The notes beneath the pieces were generated by a model. The model saw nothing but the letters and a program-made list of their open reading frames with translations. It had not been told where the DNA came from and did no database searches. From the NCBI RefSeq assembly GCF_900094935.1, contig NZ_FMBA01000021.1, forward strand, positions 1-39,320: a DNA stretch of 39,320 bases, in the 5' to 3' direction. This DNA is from Gilliamella intestini. Lineage in GTDB: Bacteria; Pseudomonadota; Gammaproteobacteria; Enterobacterales; Orbaceae. This document shows positions 7,834 to 16,377 of the stretch, piece by piece. Numbering within the stretch: position 1 is the first letter of the stretch; every line of letters begins with the position of its first letter. The translations under genes were made by a program, and so were the position numbers.

Positions 7834-10542
7834 TTAAAACCATTGTCCGAAGCGTTTAATATAAATCCGTTTCATTAATTGGGCAACACAGCAATAACTA
7901 AATAAGGTTGCTAAAAGCCATGGAAAGTATGACCACGGTAATGGTTCTAATCCAATTAATCCACCAAGTGGAGAAAAAGGAATATAAATACCCACAGCCA
8001 TAATTAACAAGGTCATCACAATAACAGGAAATGCCGCAGTGCTTTGCACAAATGGGACTTTTTGTGTTCTAAGCATGTGCACCACTAACGTTTGTGATAG
8101 TAACCCTTCAATAAACCATCCTGAATGGAATAACGATTGCATTTCAATACTATTAGCACTGAAAACAAACCACATTAATGCATACGTTGATATGTCAAAA
8201 ATAGATGATGTTGGTCCAATCCAAATCATAAATCGCTTAATATTTAGCGCATCCCATTTGCGTGGTTTTTGTAAAAACTCATCATCCATTCTGTCCCATG
8301 GTAATGAGAGTTGTGAAATATCATACAGTAAATTTTGAATGAGTAAATGTATCGCTAGCATAGGTAAAAATGGTAGAAATGCACTAGCAACCAATACTGA
8401 AAAAATATTACCGAAATTTGAACTTGCCGTCATATTTAAGTATTTCATGATATTACCAAAGGTTTCACGTCCACATATTACACCTTCCTCTAATACCATT
8501 AAGCTCTTTTCAAGCAAAATAATATCGGCTGATTCTTTAGCGATATCAGTTGCAGTATCAACTGATATTCCAACGTCTGCATCACGAAGTGCTGGCGCAT
8601 CGTTTATACCATCACCTAAAAAGCCCACAGTATGACCATTATTCTGTAATAATCGAATAATTCGTGATTTTTGTAATGGTGTTAATTTAGCAAAAATAGT
8701 ACGTTGTTCGATTTGTATTTTAAGTTCGGCATCATCCATTTTTTCAATTTCAGTACCGAGTAATGGTGTACCTGGCTCTAAGCCAACTTCTCGACACACT
8801 TTGATAGTGATAATTTCGTTATCACCTGTTAAAACTTTAACCCCTACGCCGTGTTCATTTAATGCTGAAATGGCTTCGAACGCACTTTCTTTTGGTGGAT
8901 CTAAAAAGGTTAAAAAGCCACGAATCGCCAAGGCTGTTTCGTCTTGCACGGTGTATTGTGCTTTTGTTTCGCTAGCGGGAATGTCTTTTATACCAACTGC
9001 TAATACTCTAAAGCCATCTTTGTTATAATCATGTGCTAAAGCAATTAATGCTTGTTTGCGTTTGTCATCTAATGGTAAATATTCACCATTTTCATAAACA
9101 TGACTTGCAATAGATAACATTTCCTCAACAGCACCTTTGCAAATCATCAAATGGTTATCACCGCCATTTTGAACCACTACCGATAAACGACGACGTACAA
9201 AATCGAACGGTAATTCGTCAATTTTTTTGTATAAGCTAGCCCCTACCTTTTTCATACGGGTCTTTTCTTCTGCAAAACGGATAATCGCTTTATCCATCAG
9301 ATTTTTCATACCGCTTTGATAATAGCTGTTAAGCCAAGCTAGCTCTAAAACAGATGAATCGACCTGACCATTGATATCAAGGTGATGTTCTAAAATGATT
9401 TTATCTTGCGTTAAGGTGCCAGTTTTATCGGTACATAAGATGTCCATTGCCCCAAAATTTTGGATAGCATTAAGTCGTTTAACAACCACTTTTCGCTTTG
9501 CCATACCAACGGCACCTTTGGCTAAATTGGCGCTTACAATCATTGGTAACATTTCTGGTGTTAAACCAACCGCTACAGCTAATGCAAAGAGTGCAGCATC
9601 ACCCCAATCATTTTTTGAAAAACCGTTAATAAAAAAGACAATTGGCACCATAATAAGCATAAAGCGAATAAGCAACCAACTTACGCTATTAACACCACGA
9701 TCAAATGAAGTTTCAGCGCGTGAACCAACGATTGACTTTGCCAACGAGCCAAAATGCGTATCCGCACCTGTGGCAACTACAATGGCTGTAGCTGTACCAC
9801 TAACCACATTGGTGCCCATAAAACAGATATTATTGACATCAAGAACATTATCTTTGGTAATATCTGATTGTTCAATATTATCAGTCGTTTTTTGCGTTAC
9901 AGCACCCAAAGTGTCGTATTTTTCAACTGGAATTGATTCACCAGTGAGTACCGCTTGACTAACAAATAAGTCTCTAGATTCAATCAATCGGATATCCGCT
10001 GGGATCATGTCGCCTGCTGATAAATAAACAATATCCCCCGGAACGATTTCACTTAATGGAATTTCAATGCGTTCGGGGTTCATGTCTTTATGCGCACGAC
10101 GCAATACGGTTGCGGTTGTGCGAATCATTGATTTTAGCGCTTCGGCCGCTTTGTTTGATCTAAACTCCTGCCAAAAACGTAATAATCCACTGAGTGATAC
10201 CATGGTTAAGATAATAATAATCCCAGTTAAATCGGTCTCTTCACCATTTTGCAAAGGTAACCAAAAATCGGTCACAAAACTAACAATGGCTAACGCTAAT
10301 AATACAAATATAAATGGATTATTAAATGCCATTAATAATTGCACTAAAATTGATGGTGCCTTTTCGCGGGCAACTTCATTTTTACCATATTGTTCAATTC
10401 GTGATTTTGCACTATCTTGCGTTAAACCCGAAAGACTAGATTGAAATTTAGATAAAATACTATCAAGGCTACTTTGTGCTTCGTTGATAGCTTTGATCTC
10501 TGCACTATTTTGTGCTTTATTTTTTGATACATTTTTTGTCAT
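7834..10542 (-). CDS. mgtA: Mg2+-transporting P-type ATPase MgtA
   Basis: MgtA imports Mg2+ across the inner membrane at low external Mg2+. The 902-residue length is typical of P3B ATPases. The phosphorylated Asp372 lies in DKTGTLT. The actuator motif LTGES is near 199-203, the ion-path motif LTPEMLP near 327-333, and the hinge GDGINDAPALRDADVG is present, as is the C-terminal block of helices. The N-terminus is long and soluble. The ATG at 10542 is preceded by an AGGTAC-like site. The gene has a long structured 5' leader with two short ORFs (see 10543-11035), which suggests Mg2+-linked control of elongation as in enterics. Confidence 0.95.
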   Translation of the reverse strand: MTKNVSKNKAQNSAEIKAINEAQSSLDSILSKFQSSLSGLTQDSAKSRIEQYGKNEVAREKAPSILVQLLMAFNNPFIFVLLALAIVSFVTDFWLPLQNGEETDLTGIIIILTMVSLSGLLRFWQEFRSNKAAEALKSMIRTTATVLRRAHKDMNPERIEIPLSEIVPGDIVYLSAGDMIPADIRLIESRDLFVSQAVLTGESIPVEKYDTLGAVTQKTTDNIEQSDITKDNVLDVNNICFMGTNVVSGTATAIVVATGADTHFGSLAKSIVGSRAETSFDRGVNSVSWLLIRFMLIMVPIVFFINGFSKNDWGDAALFALAVAVGLTPEMLPMIVSANLAKGAVGMAKRKVVVKRLNAIQNFGAMDILCTDKTGTLTQDKIILEHHLDINGQVDSSVLELAWLNSYYQSGMKNLMDKAIIRFAEEKTRMKKVGASLYKKIDELPFDFVRRRLSVVVQNGGDNHLMICKGAVEEMLSIASHVYENGEYLPLDDKRKQALIALAHDYNKDGFRVLAVGIKDIPASETKAQYTVQDETALAIRGFLTFLDPPKESAFEAISALNEHGVGVKVLTGDNEIITIKVCREVGLEPGTPLLGTEIEKMDDAELKIQIEQRTIFAKLTPLQKSRIIRLLQNNGHTVGFLGDGINDAPALRDADVGISVDTATDIAKESADIILLEKSLMVLEEGVICGRETFGNIMKYLNMTASSNFGNIFSVLVASAFLPFLPMLAIHLLIQNLLYDISQLSLPWDRMDDEFLQKPRKWDALNIKRFMIWIGPTSSIFDISTYALMWFVFSANSIEMQSLFHSGWFIEGLLSQTLVVHMLRTQKVPFVQSTAAFPVIVMTLLIMAVGIYIPFSPLGGLIGLEPLPWSYFPWLLATLFSYCCVAQLMKRIYIKRFGQWF

Positions 10543-10631
10543 CTTTAGTACCTATATTCATAATTTTGGCAAAGGCATGCCAACTCATTGTTACCAAATA
10601 ACGATAAGTCATTAAATTTTGTGATTAGCTA

Positions 10632-10698
10632 AAATTTAATGCATAGCAAAATTAGCCTATAAAGCTATTTTGTCTAGCTTGGGCTTAGCATTAAATTT
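10632..10698 (-). promoter_or_regulatory. Large stem-loop just upstream of mgtA
   Basis: An 11-bp perfect stem (10632-10642 with 10688-10698) encloses a region with alternative pairings, including ATAGC with GCTAT. It begins 28 bases after the second leader ORF stops, so a ribosome finishing that ORF could influence its folding. Confidence 0.45.
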
Positions 10699-10725
10699 AA
10701 TTAGCAAACAGAATTAATTAAGAAT

Positions 10726-10839
10726 TTAGATACAACTCGGTGGTTCTAAATGTTTTTCTGAAAGATGTAAAACACGCACCATTAAGCTTTGCGCGCATTG
10801 ATGTTTTGAATTTGTGTGATAGCGTGTAAAAAAATGCAT
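10726..10839 (-). CDS. Leader ORF 2 of mgtA, 37 aa
   Basis: The frame starts at ATG 10839 with GGTGA nine bases upstream and ends at TAA 10726-10728. It encodes MHFFTRYHTNSKHQCAQSL, then MVRVLHLSEKHLEPPSCI. The Glu-Pro-Pro near the end is a type of sequence that slows ribosomes, and acidic/proline stretches matter in enteric MgtL; here they lie at the C-terminus instead of the N-terminus. The peptide resembles no MgtL I can recall. A role in sensing is inferred from position only. Confidence 0.4.
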   Translation of the reverse strand: MHFFTRYHTNSKHQCAQSLMVRVLHLSEKHLEPPSCI

Positions 10840-10908
10840 ATCGTTCACCGTTACCGTTTTATCAATTTCGGTTTGTGAACTGAAAAAATGATGATTTAGA
10901 CAGGTTCA

Positions 10909-10974
10909 TTAACCGATAATGATGTGTTTAAATTTATCTCCCCGCATTTTGGGGTGACCCGATTGAGTGTCCAT
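10909..10974 (-). CDS. Leader ORF 1 of mgtA, 21 aa
   Basis: The ATG at 10974 follows an AGGAG site with five bases between, the best ribosome binding site in this leader. The peptide begins MDTQSGHPKMRGDKF and ends in three isoleucines and a glycine. A small CCCC/GGGG hairpin (10940-10954) is inside the coding sequence, so translation would melt it. The function is unknown; a regulatory leader peptide is the simplest reading. Confidence 0.45.
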   Translation of the reverse strand: MDTQSGHPKMRGDKFKHIIIG

Positions 10975-11041
10975 ATTTCTCCTGTAAATTGAACTCTACA
11001 CTTTGTATTTCAACTTTTCTTCACCCTCATTTTTAGCTTTT

Positions 11042-11070
11042 ATAATAACTAAAAAAGGGAAAAAGCTCAA
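11042..11070 (-). promoter_or_regulatory. Predicted mgtA promoter
   Basis: On the minus strand TTGAGC (11070-11065) and TATTAT (11047-11042) are 17 bases apart. Transcription would begin near 11035. I could not recognise a PhoP box upstream by eye. Confidence 0.5.
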
Positions 11071-11404
11071 AAGGCGCGCATTTTATACGCTTTTAAGAAA
11101 TAAAAGTCAATCTATACAGACTAAAAAAGTAATAATTATTGAAAAAAGTACTTATCGTTATTTTTATCTTCATGATCGATTAGTTTGCATTCAATAAATA
11201 GACAATAATTTAATGTTGAGCACAACCTATTGTCATTAAGCTAATTATATAATGCGATAAGTTGCCTTGTTTAGTCTATTTAAGCAAAAAAACAATTAAC
11301 TTTTTGTAAAAATTTTTTCAAAAAGTTTCAGGAAACTATACGTTTCAGTATAAAAACATTTTCATAATATGTTCATCACACATTAATCTGTTTGAATTTA
11401 ACCA

Positions 11405-13297
11405 TTAGCCACGAATGTTTAGCTTTGCATTTTTTAGCTGATTAACAAGATCTAACAATGATGAATTAAGTTGTTGCATAAATTGTTGGTACGAAAATGC
11501 TTTTTTGCTAATTTCGTCCAATTGTAATTCCCAATGGGCTGTCATATCAGGCATCGACATTATATCAGGTAGTGATAAAATCAGATTTTTACCCACCTCG
11601 GTTGAGCGAATTGCTTTACCTTGGCGAGTCAAGAACTGACGTTTAAACAACAACTCAATAATACCAGCCCTTGTTGCTTCTGTGCCTAAACCATCGGTTT
11701 CACGTAGTATTTTTTTAATTTCAGGATCTTTAACAAATCGGGCAATCCCCGTCATTGCCGACAACAATGTTGCATCGGTAAATGGCCTTGGCGCTTGGGT
11801 TTCTTTGCTAAGCAGTTCAGTATCAATACATTGTACTGTTTCGCCCTTTTTAACTAATTTTGTTAATAAACCATTACTTTCATTTTCATCAATATCGGTT
11901 TGAGATTGATAGTTTTTAGTTCTAAATAAAACCTTCCAACCTTCATTAAGCATTTGGTTAGCTTTAGAAATAAATGTTCCACCTTTAATATCAACATCAA
12001 TTTGCAATTCAGCATATTTATATGCTGGATAAAATTGAGCTAAATATTGCGTTGCAACAGCTTGATAAACGGCTTTTTCGTTAACTGATAGGTTATCCAT
12101 TTTCACTTTACGCAAGGTTGGAATAATAGCATGGTGCGCCTCTACTTTTTTGTCATTCCACACTTTAGTGCGTAAAGTATAATCAGCATTGTTAATTGCG
12201 GTTTGCAGTTCTGGGCAGTTATTTTCAATGGCGGATTTTACACCCGTAATCTGTTTTAAATGCTCTTCTGGCAAAAAGCGACAGTCTGATCTTGGATAGG
12301 TAATTAATTTGTGTTTTTCATATAACGATTGACAAACATCAAGCACATCTTGAGCACTCAGCCCACTTTTTTTCGCCATCTCAATTTGCAATGCCGATAA
12401 ATTAAATGGCATTGGCGGTGCAAGTTCTTTCTTTTTATTGCTGACTTTATCGATAGTTCCAAGTTGATTATTAATGCGCTGACAAACATTCTCAGCCAAT
12501 TTTTTAACTAAAACACGCCCTTCTTCATCCTGATAAGGCGCACAGGCTTCGCTCGGTTGCCATTTAGCTTTAAATATTTCATTATGTTTGGTTTGTAACA
12601 CTGCAAAAACTTCATAAAATGGTTTAGGTACAAATTGCGCTATCTCTAAATCTCGTCTAACCACTAACCCTAAAATAGGGGTTTGTACTCGCCCAATTGA
12701 TAAAACACCTCGATAACCGTTTTTTTGACCTACAATGGTACAAAGACGACTCATATTAATTCCATATAGCCAATCAGCTCGAGCTCTTGCTAATGCCGAG
12801 GTTGATAAAGGAATAAAATCTTGATTGTTGCGTAATTGTTGCAATGATTTTTCAACAGCGTTGGCATTTAAATCACTGATCAAACAGCGCTTTATTGATT
12901 TGCGTTTACTTGGCGGTAATTGGCAATAATTTAAGACTTCATCAACCAACAACTGCCCTTCTCTATCTGGGTCACCTGCATGCACAATTTGATCGGCCGA
13001 TTTAATCAAATTCACCAAAATATTAAACTGTTTTTGTGTCGTGTTTTTGGGCGTTAATATCCACTGTTCAGGCACGATGGGTAAATCGTTAATTGCCCAC
13101 TTTTTATATCGAGAATCATAAACTTCTGGCGTGGCTTGCTCAAGCAAGTGCCCAATACACCAACTAACCACATCACCATTACTTGCTTTAATAAAACCAT
13201 TACCTTTTTGATGAGGCTTAGGTAATACATCAGCAATAGCCCGAGCTAAACTGGGTTTTTCAGCAATAAATAAACGATAGGGCTGATTAGATCGCAT
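11405..13297 (-). CDS. topB: DNA topoisomerase III
   Basis: TopB is a type IA topoisomerase that decatenates replication and recombination intermediates. The 630-residue protein has the TOPRIM glutamate in AEKPSLARA (about residue 13), the metal-binding DPDREG at 109-114, and the catalytic Tyr334 in LITYPRSDCRFLP, a form specific to Topo III. It also has SIGRVQTPILGLVV and the late DGLGTEATRAGIIE. Its length is close to that of E. coli TopB (653), and there is no C-terminal zinc-ribbon extension. It lies 73 bases downstream of zntB on the same strand. The ATG at 13297 has no strong ribosome binding site. Confidence 0.95.
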   Translation of the reverse strand: MRSNQPYRLFIAEKPSLARAIADVLPKPHQKGNGFIKASNGDVVSWCIGHLLEQATPEVYDSRYKKWAINDLPIVPEQWILTPKNTTQKQFNILVNLIKSADQIVHAGDPDREGQLLVDEVLNYCQLPPSKRKSIKRCLISDLNANAVEKSLQQLRNNQDFIPLSTSALARARADWLYGINMSRLCTIVGQKNGYRGVLSIGRVQTPILGLVVRRDLEIAQFVPKPFYEVFAVLQTKHNEIFKAKWQPSEACAPYQDEEGRVLVKKLAENVCQRINNQLGTIDKVSNKKKELAPPMPFNLSALQIEMAKKSGLSAQDVLDVCQSLYEKHKLITYPRSDCRFLPEEHLKQITGVKSAIENNCPELQTAINNADYTLRTKVWNDKKVEAHHAIIPTLRKVKMDNLSVNEKAVYQAVATQYLAQFYPAYKYAELQIDVDIKGGTFISKANQMLNEGWKVLFRTKNYQSQTDIDENESNGLLTKLVKKGETVQCIDTELLSKETQAPRPFTDATLLSAMTGIARFVKDPEIKKILRETDGLGTEATRAGIIELLFKRQFLTRQGKAIRSTEVGKNLILSLPDIMSMPDMTAHWELQLDEISKKAFSYQQFMQQLNSSLLDLVNQLKNAKLNIRG

Positions 13298-13370
13298 AAC
13301 AACAATTATTCATAAAAAATACCAAAAATTATAAACGGTTATTCGTTTTTTACAAAAAAGATTAGTTTAA

Positions 13371-14372
13371 TTACCACCATTTTTTATATTTAAGCCAAAT
13401 AACCGAAATAACACAAATAATAACAAGCAGTATTATCAATCCAACAAAAGACCAACCTTCGCTACTAAAAGGAATACCCGCTAAATTGACACCAAGCAAA
13501 CTGGTTAAAAACGTAATGGGTGTAAAAATAATGGTAAATAGCGACATTAAGTAAATTCGTTTATTGGTTGATTCGGCCAAAAAGCTATTAATCTGCTCCA
13601 TAATAGAAGCTAACCGCAACAAACAGCTATCGATATCTGATACATAATGATTTTGTTGATAAGAAATGTCATGCAAGCGTTGACGATCGTTATCGTCAAT
13701 CCACGATATTCTTTCAGTCGAAATCTTTACAAAAATATCGCGTTGTGGTGATAACAATCGGCGTAAGACGATCAACTGTTTACGAACGCGACCGATCTCT
13801 TTATAAGAAAAAATACGTTGGTTTAAAACAGATTCCTCTAACTTGATGATTTTATTGTGAACACTATCAAAAGACAAATTAACTTGATCACTAATTAAAT
13901 CAGACATTTGAATCAACCAATCAGCAACATCTACAGGACCAATTCCCTTTTCTAGATGATCTTTTAATTCCGCAATAGCCGAAATTTGTTGATGCCGTGT
14001 TGAAATAATCATGTTATCAGTTATATAAAAACGAAAGGTAACAATAGGATCAGGGAGTTCATTGGGAATAAAATTAACACCTTTTAGCACGACTAAAACA
14101 CCCGACTCAAAACGAATCTCTTTGGATATTTGCTTAGGTTTTACCAACTCATTTTTAATTAAATCAGGAACTAGGTTTGTGGTATTTATCCAATTAACAG
14201 TTTCTTGTTTAGCAAAGTCTAAATGAATCCAAAATGGTTGCGAAACAGAAGGCACACTATGTTCATTAAGCGGTATAGCTTTACCTTTACCATCTAACTG
14301 ACAGCAAAAAGCTGGGTTAGCCTCTAAAAGATGAGAAACAGAAATAATACTTTCACTATTTTGATTCGTCAT
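13371..14372 (-). CDS. zntB: Zinc transporter ZntB (CorA family)
   Basis: ZntB is a pentameric inner-membrane zinc transporter. The 333-residue protein has a large cytoplasmic N-terminal domain and two C-terminal helices. The loop between them reads GVNLAGIPF, the ZntB form of the CorA GMN signature. Other matching segments are PFWIHLDFA, STRHQQISAI and RKQLIVLRRLLSPQRDI. I place the start at ATG 14372 (MTNQNSES), which has GGGG seven bases ahead. An in-frame ATG at 14384 would place that GGGG inside the gene and has no site of its own. Confidence 0.93.
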   Translation of the reverse strand: MTNQNSESIISVSHLLEANPAFCCQLDGKGKAIPLNEHSVPSVSQPFWIHLDFAKQETVNWINTTNLVPDLIKNELVKPKQISKEIRFESGVLVVLKGVNFIPNELPDPIVTFRFYITDNMIISTRHQQISAIAELKDHLEKGIGPVDVADWLIQMSDLISDQVNLSFDSVHNKIIKLEESVLNQRIFSYKEIGRVRKQLIVLRRLLSPQRDIFVKISTERISWIDDNDRQRLHDISYQQNHYVSDIDSCLLRLASIMEQINSFLAESTNKRIYLMSLFTIIFTPITFLTSLLGVNLAGIPFSSEGWSFVGLIILLVIICVISVIWLKYKKWW

Positions 14373-14573
14373 TATCAGCCCCATTTGTTACGATTTTTTT
14401 AAATTATATACTGAATTTAGATTAAAATGGAGCTACTAATGATCCTTGCCAAAATATTAGATATTGCTTACCATTTTTTTATAAAGAAAAGCTTCTCTAT
14501 TATACGGGCAGTGACAATTCATTACTTTGTCGGTATTATATTGGGCATTTTATTATAATCGGTTAGGTTTAGT

Positions 14574-16307
14574 GTGAATATTCAACAATTATTAACGCAA
14601 CGTGTTTCGCAAGCTATGATTATGGCAGGTGCAGATAAGAACTGCGACGCTTTAATTAAGCAATCAGCTAAAGTACAATTCGGTGATTATCAAGCTAATG
14701 GCATTATGTCTGTTGCTAAAAAAATGGGGATGCCTCCTCGAGAACTTGCTCAGACGGTTTTACAGCATCTTGATGTTGATGATATCGCTGAAAAAGTTGA
14801 AATTGCAGGTCCTGGTTTTATTAACATCTTTTTGAAAAATAGCTGGATTGCTGAGCAAAATGAAGTTGCTTTAAGTAGTGATAAGCTTAATATTACTTTA
14901 CCCGCCAAACCGCAAACTATTGTGGTTGATTATTCGGCGCCTAATGTCGCCAAAGAGATGCATGTTGGACACTTGCGTTCAACTATTATTGGTGATGCTA
15001 GTGTTCGTGTTTTATCTTTTTTAGGGCATAATGTTATTCGTGCTAATCATGTTGGTGATTGGGGAACTCAATTTGGAATGTTAATTGCGTATCTTGAAAA
15101 GATGCAAAATGAACATGCCAATGATATGGATCTTTCAGATTTAGAATCATTCTATCGCGCCGCTAAAAAACATTATGACGAAGACGAAATTTTTGCCGAA
15201 AAAGCTCGTAATTATGTAGTGAAATTACAAGGTGGCGATGAATATTGTCGTGATATGTGGCGTAAACTAGTTGATATTACCATGACGCAAAATATTGCCA
15301 CTTATAAACGTTTAAATGTTACGTTATCGCTTGAAGACACTATGGGTGAAAGCATTTATAACAGCATGCTACCTAATATTGTTGCCGATTTAAAACAGAA
15401 AGGGCTTGCGGTTGAAAGTGAAGGGGCAATTGTTGTTTTTCTTGATGAGTATAAAAACAAAGAAGGCGAACCGATGGGTGTTATCATCCAAAAAAGTGAT
15501 GGTGGTTACCTTTATGCAACAACTGATATTGCTTGTGCAAAATATCGTTACCAAACGTTACATGCCGATCGTATCCTTTATTATACCGATTCCCGTCAAC
15601 ATCAGCATTTAGAGCAAGTTTGGGCTATTGTACATAAAGCTAAGTATGTGCCAGAATCGTTAAAACTTGAGCACCATATGTTCGGTATGATGCTCGGCAA
15701 AGATGGGAAGCCGTTTAAAACCCGTTCTGGCGATACTGTTAAATTAAATGATTTGCTAGATGAAGCATGTGAGCGTGCAACAACGTTAATTCGTAGCAAA
15801 AATCCTGATCTTTCTGAAAGTGAGCTTGCAAAAATTGTCGATGCGGTGGCTATTGGTGCAGTTAAATATGCCGATCTTTCAAAAAACCGTACTACTGATT
15901 ATGTTTTTGATTGGGATAATATGTTGTCATTTGAAGGCAATACCGCACCTTATTTGCAATATGCTTATACCCGTGTGTTATCAATTTTTAAAAAGTCCAA
16001 TATTTCCGAAAAGAGCTTAACAGCTAATATTAATTTGGAATCTGATAAAGAGCGTGCTTTAGCAACTCGTTTAATTCAATTTGATGAGACTATTTCAATC
16101 GTGGCAAGCGAAGGTACACCGCATGTGCTTTGTGCTTATCTTTATGAAATTGCAACGCTGTTTTCAAGTTTTTATGAAAACTGCCCTATTTTAGCAGCAG
16201 AAAACGAAAACCTGAAACAAAGTCGCTTAAAATTAGCTTCTTTAACAGCTAAAACACTTAAAACGGGTCTTGAGATGCTAGGCATTAAGAGTGTTGACAA
16301 AATGTAA
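14574..16307 (+). CDS. argS: Arginyl-tRNA synthetase
   Basis: ArgS charges tRNA-Arg. The 577-residue protein matches the enteric enzyme throughout: an N-terminal Add-1 domain ([17 protein letters not shown]), [17 protein letters not shown] with the HIGH motif as HVGH at 130-133, the degenerate KMSKS region [13 protein letters not shown], the anticodon-binding domain, and the C-terminal LGIKSVDKM. The start codon is GTG at 14574, behind a GGTTAGG site; the first residues fit the family. A good terminator follows. Confidence 0.96.
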   Translation: MNIQQLLTQRVSQAMIMAGADKNCDALIKQSAKVQFGDYQANGIMSVAKKMGMPPRELAQTVLQHLDVDDIAEKVEIAGPGFINIFLKNSWIAEQNEVALSSDKLNITLPAKPQTIVVDYSAPNVAKEMHVGHLRSTIIGDASVRVLSFLGHNVIRANHVGDWGTQFGMLIAYLEKMQNEHANDMDLSDLESFYRAAKKHYDEDEIFAEKARNYVVKLQGGDEYCRDMWRKLVDITMTQNIATYKRLNVTLSLEDTMGESIYNSMLPNIVADLKQKGLAVESEGAIVVFLDEYKNKEGEPMGVIIQKSDGGYLYATTDIACAKYRYQTLHADRILYYTDSRQHQHLEQVWAIVHKAKYVPESLKLEHHMFGMMLGKDGKPFKTRSGDTVKLNDLLDEACERATTLIRSKNPDLSESELAKIVDAVAIGAVKYADLSKNRTTDYVFDWDNMLSFEGNTAPYLQYAYTRVLSIFKKSNISEKSLTANINLESDKERALATRLIQFDETISIVASEGTPHVLCAYLYEIATLFSSFYENCPILAAENENLKQSRLKLASLTAKTLKTGLEMLGIKSVDKM

Positions 16308-16313
16308 TTTGAC

Positions 16314-16347
16314 CACCACCAATATAAATGCATTGGTGGTGTTTTTT
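16314..16347 (+). terminator. Rho-independent terminator after argS
   Basis: CACCACCAAT (16314-16323) pairs perfectly with ATTGGTGGTG (16332-16341), followed directly by six T's. Confidence 0.92.
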
Positions 16348-16377
16348 AATACATGCTTTTTAAAATTTTGACTAAAT

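Larger units (their letters stand above)
10543..11035 (-). promoter_or_regulatory. Long mgtA 5' leader, candidate Mg2+-responsive attenuator
   Basis: From the predicted start near 11035 to the mgtA ATG at 10542 the leader is about 490 nt. It contains two short ORFs (10909-10974 and 10726-10839) followed by a long inverted repeat: AAATTTAATGC at 10632-10642 pairs with its complement at 10688-10698, with further pairing inside. A smaller CCCC/GGGG hairpin (10940-10954) lies inside the first ORF. E. coli and Salmonella mgtA have a shorter leader with one ORF (mgtL) and Mg2+-sensitive structure. This layout is analogous but not obviously homologous. I see no plain U-tract terminator, so Rho-type control would be the simplest reading. 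Confidence 0.5.

Noticed and set aside
11003-11197. 64-codon plus-strand ORF in the mgtA upstream region
   Set aside because: No ribosome binding site, composition follows the AT-rich background, and it lies over the mgtA promoter on the other strand.
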